This document shows, one piece after another, positions 25,164-33,931 of a DNA stretch of 64,000 nucleotides. The stretch is from Flavobacteriaceae bacterium (lineage in GTDB: Bacteria > Bacteroidota > Bacteroidia > Flavobacteriales > Flavobacteriaceae). The notes beneath the pieces are model-generated. The model searched no databases. It was not told the DNA's origin and was given only the letters and a program-made list of their open reading frames with translations. The position numbers were made by a program, and so were the translations under genes. The stretch's first letter is position 1; the number at the start of each line of letters is the position of its first letter. The stretch lies in NCBI GenBank assembly GCA_016744415.1, contig JADGEL010000002.1:1-64000 (forward strand). The letters are read 5' to 3'.

Positions 25164-25811
25164 TTACTTTTTCTTCAACTTGTCTTTATATTGCTTTTGA
25201 AACTTTTCTAATTTCGGGTTAATAACTACTTGACAATACCCCTGATTTTTATTATTCTGATAATAATCTTGATGATAATTTTCTGCCACATAAAAAGCAT
25301 CGAATGCTGTAATCTCGGTTACAATTTTATCTTCAAATACATTAGCCATATCTAAAGCCTCTATCATTTTATTCGCTGCTTCTTGTTGATTTGTATCATG
25401 ATAAAAAACTGCTGATCTATATTGTGTTCCCTTATCAGCCCCTTGCTGATTTAAGGTCGTTGGATTGTGGGTGTTAAAAAAGATATCGAGTAAGGTTTCA
25501 AAATCAATTATAGTAGGATTGTAGGTGATATGAATCACCTCAGCATGACCTGTCCTTCCAGAAGTTACTTCTCTATACGCTGGGTTTTTAATATGCCCAC
25601 CAGAATAGCCCGACTCAACTTTTAATACTCCTTCTAATTGATCAAAAATGGCTTCGGTACACCAAAAGCAACCACCGCCGAATGTTGCATAATTTATAGT
25701 TTCTGTAGTTTTCATTTTATTTCCTTCTTTTTTATGAGTTGTTTTATCTTGTGCTTGTGAAGTACAAGCAATAGACAAAAATAACAAACCTATAATTCTT
25801 AAACTTTTCAT
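25164..25811 (-). CDS. msrA: Exported peptide-methionine (S)-S-oxide reductase
   Basis: A 215-residue MsrA with the catalytic motif GGGCFWCTEA near residue 46, and the family text SGYSGGHIKNPAYREV, HAEVIHITYNP and ENYHQDYY. Unlike cytoplasmic MsrA it starts with a signal peptide ending in LSIAC, so it is probably a lipoprotein repairing oxidised envelope proteins. A second ATG at codon 33 (MKTTETINYATFGG) would give a cytoplasmic form, which leaves open dual localisation. Confidence 0.93.
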   Translation of the reverse strand: MKSLRIIGLLFLSIACTSQAQDKTTHKKEGNKMKTTETINYATFGGGCFWCTEAIFDQLEGVLKVESGYSGGHIKNPAYREVTSGRTGHAEVIHITYNPTIIDFETLLDIFFNTHNPTTLNQQGADKGTQYRSAVFYHDTNQQEAANKMIEALDMANVFEDKIVTEITAFDAFYVAENYHQDYYQNNKNQGYCQVVINPKLEKFQKQYKDKLKKK

Positions 25812-25964
25812 TTGTTTTATTTCAATCTTAGGTCGGCAATAATTGCTTTGTATTACAAACCAACAAATTTTGCCTTACATCTATTTCTTAATAGTGTTTA
25901 AATATATATGTACCTTTCGCAAAAATCAAACTTTACTTCAAAATTATTTTGATAAAAAACCATT

Positions 25965-26828
25965 ATGGAAAATTCAATTTTAACTTCCGTTATTTTACCT
26001 GTTTCTCTTGCAATTATAATGTTAGGAATGGGACTATCACTAACAGTATCAGACTTTAAACAAGTATTCAAACATCCTAAAGCGGCCATTTTAGGACTAA
26101 CCAATCAAATGATTATCCTACCAATAATTGGTTTTGCTTTAGCTACTATATTTAATTTATCACCAAGTTTATCGGTAGGGATTATGATTATTGCAGCATG
26201 CCCTGGAGGAGCAACTAGTAATTTAATTACCCATATTGCCAAAGGTGATATTGCACTTTCTATTTCATTAACTGCTTTTACAAGTATCGCCACAGTCTTT
26301 ACAATTCCTTTAATTTTAGCTTTTTCTCTAAATCATTTTATGAATGAAAGTGGGACTGTAATTGAATTGCCAATTCTAGAGACCATGATTCAAATTATGG
26401 GAATTACCTTAATTCCTGTAAGTATTGGAATGCTTATTAATCACTTTAAAACAGCGTTTGCAAAAAAAATGGAGAAACCAATGCGTATTGCTTCTACAGT
26501 AATATTTATTGCAGTTTTGGCTGGAATTATTGCCGCGAATAGAGAAACTATTATTCCTTCTTTCAAAAAAATAGGTCATGTAGCATTGCTTTTAAACTTA
26601 GGTACCATGGCGTTAGGATATTACTCTTCTCGACTTTTTAAATTAAGTTTAAACAGAACTATTACAGTAACAATTGAAAGTGGCATTCAGAATGGAACAC
26701 TCGCAATTGTAATTGCTTTGACTATTTTAGATAAAATGGAAATGAGTATTCCAGGAGCTGTATATTCTTTAATTATGTTTTTTACAGGTGGTTTTATCAT
26801 GTGGTATTTTGGCAGAAGAAAAGAATAA
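25965..26828 (+). CDS. Bile acid:sodium symporter (BASS) family transporter
   Basis: A 287-residue membrane protein of about nine helices. It has IAACPGGATSNLITHIAKGD, the glycine-rich crossover motif of the BASS family, and a second conserved segment ESGIQNGTLAIVIAL. Bacterial members import organic anions such as pantoate; substrate unknown here. No operon partner. Confidence 0.9.
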   Translation: MENSILTSVILPVSLAIIMLGMGLSLTVSDFKQVFKHPKAAILGLTNQMIILPIIGFALATIFNLSPSLSVGIMIIAACPGGATSNLITHIAKGDIALSISLTAFTSIATVFTIPLILAFSLNHFMNESGTVIELPILETMIQIMGITLIPVSIGMLINHFKTAFAKKMEKPMRIASTVIFIAVLAGIIAANRETIIPSFKKIGHVALLLNLGTMALGYYSSRLFKLSLNRTITVTIESGIQNGTLAIVIALTILDKMEMSIPGAVYSLIMFFTGGFIMWYFGRRKE

Positions 26829-26919
26829 ATTATTCTTAAACGTTTTTAGGTGTGTTTCATTTTTGACAAATTAACTATTCTCTTTTCTTTTTTATATTTA
26901 TACTTTTAAAAACAATTAT

Positions 26920-27735
26920 ATGAAAAGCATTTTAATTTTATCAACAATTCTATTTTGTAATTTAGTATTTGCACAAAATATTCCAATTACAAAAAGCAGC
27001 ACCCAACTTACTATAGGTGAAATTACCAAATTTCATTCAGAAATTTTAAATGAGGACAGAACCCTAAATATTTATCTACCACATGGCTATTCTAAAGATT
27101 CTGTAAAAAAATACCCTGTTATTTATTTATTAGACGGCACTATAGACGAAGACTTTATTCATATAGCAGGCTTGGTGCAATTCGGTTCGTTTTCTTGGAT
27201 TAATATGTTGCCAGAAACTATTGTTGTTGGTATTTCTAACATTGACCGGAAACGAGATTTTACTTTTCATACGGATGATAAGGAATACACAAAAGAATTC
27301 CCTACTACTGGGCACTCTGCACCTTTTATTGATTTTATCGAAAAAGAATTGCAGCCATTTATCAAAACTAATTACAAAACAAACGGAACAAAAACGATCA
27401 TTGGCCAATCTTTAGGTGGACTCTTAGCAACAGAAATTTTATTTAAAAAACCTGAATTGTTTGATAATTATATTATTGTAAGCCCAAGTTTGTGGTGGGA
27501 TAATGAATCGCTTTTAGAATATACTCCTACGTCATATAAAACTAAAAAGAATATTTATGTAGCGGTAGGGAAAGAAGGTAAAATTATGGAGCGTGAAGCA
27601 AAAGCTTTGTATGATAAACTAAAACCACTAAACAAAAAGAATACAAAAATCTATTATCATTTTTTTGAAAAACAAAATCATGCTGATGCGTTGCATTTAG
27701 CTGTTTATGATGCTTTTGAGAAACTGTTTAAATAA
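26920..27735 (+). CDS. Secreted esterase of the Fes/esterase-D type
   Basis: A 271-residue alpha/beta hydrolase with a signal peptide (KSILILSTILFCNLVFAQ). It has LNIYLPHGYSKDS, the oxyanion strand PVIYLLDG, nucleophile elbow GQSLGG near residue 165, and a late EKQNHADALH carrying the catalytic histidine. The family includes enterochelin esterases and other carboxylesterases; no siderophore genes are nearby. It converges on threonine aldolase, and their intergenic region holds the isolated cassette. Confidence 0.85.
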   Translation: MKSILILSTILFCNLVFAQNIPITKSSTQLTIGEITKFHSEILNEDRTLNIYLPHGYSKDSVKKYPVIYLLDGTIDEDFIHIAGLVQFGSFSWINMLPETIVVGISNIDRKRDFTFHTDDKEYTKEFPTTGHSAPFIDFIEKELQPFIKTNYKTNGTKTIIGQSLGGLLATEILFKKPELFDNYIIVSPSLWWDNESLLEYTPTSYKTKKNIYVAVGKEGKIMEREAKALYDKLKPLNKKNTKIYYHFFEKQNHADALHLAVYDAFEKLFK

Positions 27736-27772
27736 AAAAGTAAACTTGACTTTCTCATAAAAAAACACGAGA

Positions 27773-27821
27773 TTCGCTTATCATAGGATATAACTAATTG
27801 AAACTATTCATATCCTAAACA
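27773..27821. other. Left half of a hairpin split by cassette insertion
   Basis: TTCGCTTAT (27773-27781) is complementary to ATAAGCGAA at 28530-28538, on the far side of the inserted cassette. TAGGATAT (27784-27791) pairs with ATATCCTA (27810-27817) inside it. Joining base 27821 to 28530 restores one long stem-loop between two convergent genes, most likely their shared terminator. Confidence 0.7.
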
Positions 27822-27841
27822 TTGGCACTTATTAAAAAAAA

Positions 27842-28429
27842 ATGAAACGATTGAAAAAAACCATAGAAAGGAATATATCAGGAAAAAAGGTTTTAGGACT
27901 TTTCATCCTAACTAATGTTATCTATATCTTTATGCTTACCGTTACGATTCCTAGAACAATGAGTCACTCAAACGGAATGAAATTATTGGATATGATGCCA
28001 ACAGGATATGACTTGAATTATGTAAGTCAATTATTCGATTCGCTCGGGGAAATTGGACGTAGATATTATCTAACAAACCAAATACCCGTGGATATGATTT
28101 ACCCACTACTTTTCGGACTTTCTTACTGTTTACTTTTAGCATACTTTCTCAAGAAACTAAAAAAATTAAATGCTCCATACATTTATCTATGCTTACTACC
28201 GATAATTGCAGGAATTGCAGATTATTTGGAGAATTTCGGAATAATTACAATGTTGAAAAGTTATCCCGACTTGACACAGGGAATGGTAAGTACAACAAGT
28301 TTATTTTCGGTAATAAAGAGTATATCGACAAGCTTATTTTTCATTACTCTGATAATTGTGCTAATATTACTCGGATTTAAAGCCATCAAAGAAAAAAAAA
28401 CAAGTGCCAACAATGCATATAACCAATAA
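27842..28429 (+). CDS. Four-helix membrane protein of unknown function (isolated cassette)
   Basis: A 195-residue protein with four predicted membrane helices (about 18-36, 85-105, 113-133 and 155-180) and short loops. I recognise no motif. Its C-terminus ANNAYNQ is encoded by the start of the attC, as in the acetyltransferase cassette. The ATG lies only 20 bases from the cassette boundary, so transcription must come from outside, possibly from the esterase gene upstream. Confidence 0.7.
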   Translation: MKRLKKTIERNISGKKVLGLFILTNVIYIFMLTVTIPRTMSHSNGMKLLDMMPTGYDLNYVSQLFDSLGEIGRRYYLTNQIPVDMIYPLLFGLSYCLLLAYFLKKLKKLNAPYIYLCLLPIIAGIADYLENFGIITMLKSYPDLTQGMVSTTSLFSVIKSISTSLFFITLIIVLILLGFKAIKEKKTSANNAYNQ

Positions 28430-28529
28430 GGGCTTTGCTCCTAGCAGTAAAATTCATAACTTTAACCTTGTCAAGTACCACGGCGGAAAATCAGTGCTGA
28501 TTTCCCGCAACTAATCATACACAAACACG
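28405..28529 (+). repeat. attC-like site of the isolated cassette
   Basis: R'' is TGCCAAC (28405-28411). The site ends CGCAACTAATCATACACAAACACG; the portion CAACTAATCATACACAA is identical to the reverse complement of the short attC D end. The tip is a palindrome GGAAATCAGCACTGATTTTCC-like hairpin around 28478-28503. After the final G the R' box is replaced by ATAAGCG from the target. Confidence 0.78.
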
Positions 28530-28548
28530 ATAAGCGAACTTTTAAATT

Positions 28549-29574
28549 CTACATTTCCAACTTCCCAATCTCAGCTACCACTTTCTCCAACATTTTATCC
28601 GTAAAATATAAATGAGTAACCATCCGTAGTTTACCATCACCCATACCAATAATTAAAATATTTTTATTGGCAAGTTTTTGAACAAATTCATTTTCATCAA
28701 CACCAACAGTTGTATAAAAAATAACAATATTCGTTTCGATAGGCTCTACTTTTTTAATCAAAGGAGAATTCTCTAAAGCAGCTCCTAAAGCTTTTGCCTT
28801 TTTGTGGTCATCTGCCAAACGATCTACATTGTTGTTTAAAGCATAAATTGCTGCAGCTGCTAAATAACCTGCTTGTCGCATAGCGCCACCAAATAGTTTT
28901 CTAATTCTGATTGCTTTTTTAATATGCTCTTCCGTTCCAATTAACAAGGATCCCACAGGTGCACCCAATCCTTTTGACATACAAATAGAAATGGTATTGA
29001 ACAAATTGCCATATTGCTTTGGCTCCTCACCTTTTGCAACCATAGCGTTGAATAAACGCGCACCATCTAAGTGATAATTTAGATGGTGCTGTTTACAAAC
29101 TTCATTTATTTTTTTAAGTTCTTCAATATCCCAACAAGCACCACCTCCTTTATTGGTTGTGTTTTCTACAGCAACTAATGTTGTTTTTGCTAAGTGATAA
29201 TTTTCAGGATCATTGATTAATTTTTCAACTTGTGTTGCGGTAAACATTCCTCTATCTCCATCAATCAAAGCGCAAGAAACTCCTGAATTAAATGAAGCTC
29301 CTCCACCTTCAAAATTATAAACGTGTGCCCATTTATCACAAATGAGTTGTTCTGCAGGTTGCGTATGAATTTTAATCGCTGTTTGATTTGCCATGGTTCC
29401 TGAAGGAAAAAAAAGAGCAGCTTCCATTCCGAACATCTCAGCTACTTTTGCTTCTAAGGCATTAACTGTTGGGTCTTGCTTAAACACATCGTCGCCAACT
29501 TCAGCTTGCATCATCGCTTCTAGCATTCCTTCTGTTGGTTTGGTAACCGTATCGCTTATTAAATTAATTTGCAT
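28549..29574 (-). CDS. ltaE: Low-specificity L-threonine aldolase
   Basis: A 341-residue PLP enzyme of the beta-eliminating lyase family. It has [13 protein letters not shown] at the start, [15 protein letters not shown], the PLP aspartate in [10 protein letters not shown] and the Schiff-base lysine in [12 protein letters not shown]. It splits threonine to glycine and acetaldehyde. It lies 19 bases after the metalloprotease gene and shares its orientation, so co-transcription is likely. Confidence 0.93.
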   Translation of the reverse strand: MQINLISDTVTKPTEGMLEAMMQAEVGDDVFKQDPTVNALEAKVAEMFGMEAALFFPSGTMANQTAIKIHTQPAEQLICDKWAHVYNFEGGGASFNSGVSCALIDGDRGMFTATQVEKLINDPENYHLAKTTLVAVENTTNKGGGACWDIEELKKINEVCKQHHLNYHLDGARLFNAMVAKGEEPKQYGNLFNTISICMSKGLGAPVGSLLIGTEEHIKKAIRIRKLFGGAMRQAGYLAAAAIYALNNNVDRLADDHKKAKALGAALENSPLIKKVEPIETNIVIFYTTVGVDENEFVQKLANKNILIIGMGDGKLRMVTHLYFTDKMLEKVVAEIGKLEM

Positions 29575-29593
29575 GGAATATTTATTTTATGTT

Positions 29594-31987
29594 TTAATGC
29601 ATTCCAATTGGCGAACCATCCGGAATTTTAGGTGAATTTTTCTTTTTGAATTTTGATGGATCTTTTTTAAACGCTTCAATACTTTTTAATAGTTCCGCAT
29701 TGTACATTTTTTGGATTCCAAATACTCCATGTGATTTTAAAAACAATGCAATTTCATCTAACTTAAAATTGGTAATCGCTCTTACCTGATAATAGGCCTT
29801 ATCATTTGCTGCCAAATAAAATAGCTGGTTTAACAGTTGATTATTCACTACATTTTGTAATTCGCTCAAATAGTTATCCTTAAACTCCTTTTTAAAAGAA
29901 TTTTCTATCAACTGATCTAATAATTCATCTAAGCCTAATTGAGTGTTGTCTAAACTTTTATGCTGTACTAAACGTAATGCTCTTTCTGGATGCAACAACA
30001 GTGACAGGGTTAATTCAGATGCTGTATCTACTGCTCCAAAAGGATCAAAAGCAACTCCGGCTTTACTTTTAAAAGACTCTCTAGTTCTTTTATATCCCAT
30101 TGCCCTTGGAGGAAACAATTCTAATAAATTCTTTGGAATTGCAATTTCATTTACATCTATTGTTTTTAAAAGTATCGCTAATGCGTTACGTTCCGTTTTG
30201 CCATCTACTCTTGAAATAATTTGTTGACTCCCTTCTTTTACAGCGTAGTTATAATCCAAACCTCCAATCAATTTTACAACCGCTTCTGTTTGATATCTAT
30301 GAAAAAAATATAGTGGTACAAATACATCCTCTAAAACAGAATAAGGCTCTTTGGATTTAATATTATTAGCAGAAAAATTTGATATTGCCAATTTACGAAC
30401 AGCTAATACATTTTCTAATTCGGCAGAAATATCTGAGCCATTATCCCACAAATGAGCATTTGAACTTGCACTTCCTTTTGGTCTTGCATCATCGTCAGAT
30501 AAGTATTTCATTCCGCTAATAAAAGCATCATCAAGAATTTTTTGAAGCTCTGCATCTTCATTTTTCTCAAATTCTTGATATGCATAAGCAACAGTTACTT
30601 TATCCCAAGTACCAATTCCAACTGCATACGCATTCGAAAAATCAATCTTATTATTTTTAACTGATAATTGTGGATGTGGATAATCCATCACCGAAGCTCT
30701 GTTATTTGTACTCGCTGCAAAATTATGAGCAAATCCGATAGTATGACCTACTTCATGAGCTGCCAATTGCCTTATTCTTGCCAGCGCCATTTCTAATGCA
30801 AACTGATCATTGGTATCATTGTTAGCATATGGAGCCTGCAATGCTTGCGCTATTAAAAAATCTTGACGAATCCGCAAAGAACCCAAACTTACATGCCCTT
30901 TAATAATTTCTCCGGTTCGTGGGTCAGAAATACTTCCGCCATAACTCCAACCACGTGTAGAGCGATGTACCCACTGAATCACATTATAACGCAAATCCAA
31001 TGGATCTGCTCCTTCTGGTAATATCTTAACCTGAAATGCATTTTTGTATCCTATAGCTTCAAATGCTTGATTCCACCAACGAGCACCATCTAATAAAGCA
31101 GAACGAATTGGCTCTGGTGCTCCTGGATCTAAATAATAAACAATTGGCTCTACAGCTTCACTAATTTCAGAATTTGGATGTTGTTTTTCTAAGCGATGAC
31201 GATAAATAAATCGTTTGGTGATGGATTGATTTACGGGCGTTGCGTAATCTAAATATGTCATTGGATAAGTTCCCGATCTTGCATCGTACTTTCTGAGTTT
31301 ATAATTTGAATCTGGCAACTCTACAAAAGAATGATGTTGGTACACAGACAGTGATGAAGCATTTGGTGCAACACTTTTAATAATTTTTCCTATTGGCTTC
31401 CCCTTAAAAGTTAATATAATATCAAACTCAACATTTTTTGGAAATGCTTTTGTTCTTTCTAAATTAAAAGCACTTCTTGTTTTGTCTAAAGAATAACTTC
31501 CTTGTTTATTTTTCTCTAAAGTACTTGTAACATTATGAGCATCTCTCACAAAAAAATCAGTGGCATCTACTAAATAAACACCGTTTTTAGTATCAATAAT
31601 TTTGAATCCGTATAAAACAGATTTTGCAAAAGCCTCTTCTACGGATTTTTTCTCTTCTTCATTATCAGTAATTGCTCTAAAACGCTGATTGGGTTGAATT
31701 AATAGGATTTTATTCCCTGCTTTTCTAAATTTTACGACTACTCCATTTCCTAATTGACCTCTGTCTATTCCAATATCATTAGAACCTAAACCTTCTGCCA
31801 TTGCATTAACATATAAGAATTCTTTTTCTAATTGAGATATCTCTAAATAAACTTTGTCCTCAGAACTAGCATAATAAAAATCAAAGTATCCTTCGAATTT
31901 AATCACATCCTTTTTATCTGATAAAAATTGAGCGCTTACAGAGTTAAAAACTAAGTAGAATAGTAGTGATAAACCTATTTTTTTCAT
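29594..31987 (-). CDS. Secreted zinc-dependent metalloprotease (DUF5117/DUF4953 type)
   Basis: A 797-residue protein with a signal peptide ([19 protein letters not shown]). The N-terminal half matches DUF5117-type sequence ([26 protein letters not shown] and similar). The zinc site [13 protein letters not shown] (HExxHxxGxxH) lies near residue 413, followed by [10 protein letters not shown]. Metzincin-like members of this family are abundant in Bacteroidota and thought to act in the periplasm or outside. Full length. Confidence 0.9.
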   Translation of the reverse strand: MKKIGLSLLFYLVFNSVSAQFLSDKKDVIKFEGYFDFYYASSEDKVYLEISQLEKEFLYVNAMAEGLGSNDIGIDRGQLGNGVVVKFRKAGNKILLIQPNQRFRAITDNEEEKKSVEEAFAKSVLYGFKIIDTKNGVYLVDATDFFVRDAHNVTSTLEKNKQGSYSLDKTRSAFNLERTKAFPKNVEFDIILTFKGKPIGKIIKSVAPNASSLSVYQHHSFVELPDSNYKLRKYDARSGTYPMTYLDYATPVNQSITKRFIYRHRLEKQHPNSEISEAVEPIVYYLDPGAPEPIRSALLDGARWWNQAFEAIGYKNAFQVKILPEGADPLDLRYNVIQWVHRSTRGWSYGGSISDPRTGEIIKGHVSLGSLRIRQDFLIAQALQAPYANNDTNDQFALEMALARIRQLAAHEVGHTIGFAHNFAASTNNRASVMDYPHPQLSVKNNKIDFSNAYAVGIGTWDKVTVAYAYQEFEKNEDAELQKILDDAFISGMKYLSDDDARPKGSASSNAHLWDNGSDISAELENVLAVRKLAISNFSANNIKSKEPYSVLEDVFVPLYFFHRYQTEAVVKLIGGLDYNYAVKEGSQQIISRVDGKTERNALAILLKTIDVNEIAIPKNLLELFPPRAMGYKRTRESFKSKAGVAFDPFGAVDTASELTLSLLLHPERALRLVQHKSLDNTQLGLDELLDQLIENSFKKEFKDNYLSELQNVVNNQLLNQLFYLAANDKAYYQVRAITNFKLDEIALFLKSHGVFGIQKMYNAELLKSIEAFKKDPSKFKKKNSPKIPDGSPIGMH

Positions 31988-32066
31988 TTGAATAATTTTG
32001 CATAAAACTAATCAAATTGCAAGACAAATTCAAAGATTAATAAATTTCAAATCGAAAATAAACACT

Positions 32067-32074
32067 TATTTTTG
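32067..32074 (+). promoter_or_regulatory. -7 box upstream of prfB
   Basis: TATTTTTG fits TAnnTTTG and ends four bases before the ATG at 32079, so the message would be leaderless or nearly so. It also supports that ATG over upstream in-frame codons. Confidence 0.5.
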
Positions 32075-32078
32075 TTTT

Positions 32079-33185
32079 ATGATTACAAGTGACCACATTA
32101 AAGATATTTCCGAACGCATCAGTAAATTAAAAGGCTACCTTGACATAGATAGAAAATTAATTGAAATTGCAAATGACGAAGAACAAACTGCAAATCCTGA
32201 TTTTTGGAACAATCCAAAAGAGGCAGAAGCTTTTATGAAAGTATTGCGAGGAAAGAAAAAATGGGTAGGTGATTACAATACAGTAAAAACTTTAAATGAT
32301 GATTTAGAAGTTTTACTAGAGTTTTTTAAAGATGACTTGGCAACAGAAGATGAAGTAACTAAACATCACAAAAAAACCATTTTATTATTAGAGGATATTG
32401 AATTTAGAAATATGCTGTCTGATGAAGGAGATAATTTAAGTGCAGTACTTCAAATTACTGCGGGTGCTGGCGGTACAGAAAGTTGTGATTGGGCAGAAAT
32501 GTTGCTACGTATGTATATGATGTGGAGCGAAAGCCAAGGGTTTAAAGTACGTGAGTTAAATTACCAAGCAGGTGATGTTGCCGGTATAAAAACTGCTACC
32601 ATAGAAATTGACGGAGAGTTTTCTTTTGGATATTTAAAAGGTGAAAATGGAGTGCACAGATTGGTGCGTATTTCTCCTTTTGACAGTAACGCTAAACGCC
32701 ATACCAGTTTTGCTTCTGTTTATGTGTACCCACTTGTAGATGATTCGATTGAAATTAAAATCAATCCTGCAGATGTAGAAATTGTAACTTCACGTTCATC
32801 AGGAGCTGGTGGTCAAAATGTGAATAAAGTTGAAACAAAAGTACAATTGACTCATAAACCTTCTGGTATTAAAATATCTTGTTCCGAAACTCGATCTCAG
32901 CACGAAAATAGAGATAGAGCGATGCAAATGTTGCGTTCACAATTGTATGAAATTGAATTGAATAAGCAATTAGAAGCGCGTAGTGATATTGAAGATGGTA
33001 AGATGAAAATTGAATGGGGAAGTCAAATCAGAAATTACGTAATGCACCCTTATAAATTGGTGAAAGATGTTAGAACAGGGCACGAAACAGGAAATGTTGA
33101 TGCGGTAATGAACGGAAATATTGACGAATTCCTTAAAGCCTTTTTAATGTTGAATGGTCAAAAAACTGAAAGTAATGAACTCTAA
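32079..33185 (+). CDS. prfB: Peptide chain release factor 2
   Basis: A 368-residue RF2 that ends translation at UAA and UGA. It has the SPF anticodon-like motif ([11 protein letters not shown]) and the GGQ motif in [14 protein letters not shown]. The frame is continuous: where most bacteria have the CTT-TGA-C frameshift (GYL-stop-D), this gene reads GGC TAC CTT GAC, so the autoregulatory +1 shift is missing. The longer open frame from 31998 is not used by homologues. Its last 11 bases overlap the HAD phosphatase gene. Confidence 0.95.
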   Translation: MITSDHIKDISERISKLKGYLDIDRKLIEIANDEEQTANPDFWNNPKEAEAFMKVLRGKKKWVGDYNTVKTLNDDLEVLLEFFKDDLATEDEVTKHHKKTILLLEDIEFRNMLSDEGDNLSAVLQITAGAGGTESCDWAEMLLRMYMMWSESQGFKVRELNYQAGDVAGIKTATIEIDGEFSFGYLKGENGVHRLVRISPFDSNAKRHTSFASVYVYPLVDDSIEIKINPADVEIVTSRSSGAGGQNVNKVETKVQLTHKPSGIKISCSETRSQHENRDRAMQMLRSQLYEIELNKQLEARSDIEDGKMKIEWGSQIRNYVMHPYKLVKDVRTGHETGNVDAVMNGNIDEFLKAFLMLNGQKTESNEL

Positions 33186-33792
33186 AATAGATACAGTTAT
33201 TTTTGATTTAGGTGGAGTCCTAGTAGATTGGGATCCAATGAACCTTTACAAAAAGGTTTTTGAATCTGAAGAAAAAGCAACATGGTTTTTAAATACTGTT
33301 TGTACACCAGAATGGAATATTGAACAAGATGGTGGTAGAACAATTGCAGAAGCTGTAAAACTTAAAATTTCAGAATTTCCAGAATACAAAAAAGAAATCG
33401 AAATGTTTTATCAACGTTGGGATGAAATGTTTACAGGTGTTATACAAGCAAATATAGATTTGCAACAACAGTTAATCAATAATCCCAATTACAAAGTATA
33501 TGCCCTTACCAATTGGAGTGCCGAAAAGTGGGAGGTGGCATTAGAGTTGTTTCCTTTTTTCAAAGATTTTGACGGTGTCATAGTATCAGGAATTGAAAAA
33601 ACAAGAAAACCATTTGATGTTATTTATCAACTAATTATAGATAGGTTTCAAATTATACCTAAAAAAGCACTCTTTATTGATGATAATTTAGAGAATGTGA
33701 ATGCTGCAAAAAGAAATAGAATTAATGCAATTCAATTTACTGGAAATGAACTATTAATCAACCAAGTTTCCAAATTCAATATCTTTCCTTAA
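33175..33792 (+). CDS. HAD-family hydrolase (class IA)
   Basis: A 205-residue HAD hydrolase: motif [12 protein letters not shown] at residues 11-21, motif II LTNWS, motif III lysine in KTRKPF and motif [11 protein letters not shown]. The DLGGVLxDW variant and alpha-helical cap resemble YihX-like sugar-phosphate phosphatases. The ATG at 33175 overlaps the end of prfB, so the two are coupled. Confidence 0.88.
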   Translation: MNSKIDTVIFDLGGVLVDWDPMNLYKKVFESEEKATWFLNTVCTPEWNIEQDGGRTIAEAVKLKISEFPEYKKEIEMFYQRWDEMFTGVIQANIDLQQQLINNPNYKVYALTNWSAEKWEVALELFPFFKDFDGVIVSGIEKTRKPFDVIYQLIIDRFQIIPKKALFIDDNLENVNAAKRNRINAIQFTGNELLINQVSKFNIFP

Positions 33793-33795
33793 AAC

Positions 33796-33841
33796 AATAA
33801 GCAGTCTGTTTATTCCTTTAAACGGCTTATTTATGTTAATA
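33796..33841 (+). terminator. Probable terminator after prfB-HAD
   Basis: AATAAG...CTTATT with inner CTGTTT/AAACGG (one G-U pair) forms a stem-loop just after the HAD stop. The following U-run is short, so strength is uncertain. Confidence 0.45.
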
Positions 33842-33931
33842 AATAGTTAATTTTTATATTTTTTATTTATATTGCAGCATATTATTTCATATGAACCTAT
33901 TGCTCTGAAAAACACCCTACTTAACTAACGA

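Larger units (their letters stand above)
27822..28529 (+). mobile_element. Isolated integron cassette outside the array
   Basis: The element starts with TTGGCACTT (27822-27830), whose exact complement AAGTGCCAA is at 28402-28410 as the R'' box of its attC. It ends in CACG, as the short attC D does just before its crossover. It therefore has the precise ends expected of a cassette (TT...G). The flanks are the two halves of a split hairpin. Its left flank base is A rather than the usual G, showing insertion at a secondary site rather than at attI or attC. It carries one gene and no promoter. Confidence 0.8.

Noticed and set aside
31998..32078. Longer RF2 from an upstream ATG
   Set aside because: The added 27 residues are not like RF2, and the promoter box lies just before 32079.
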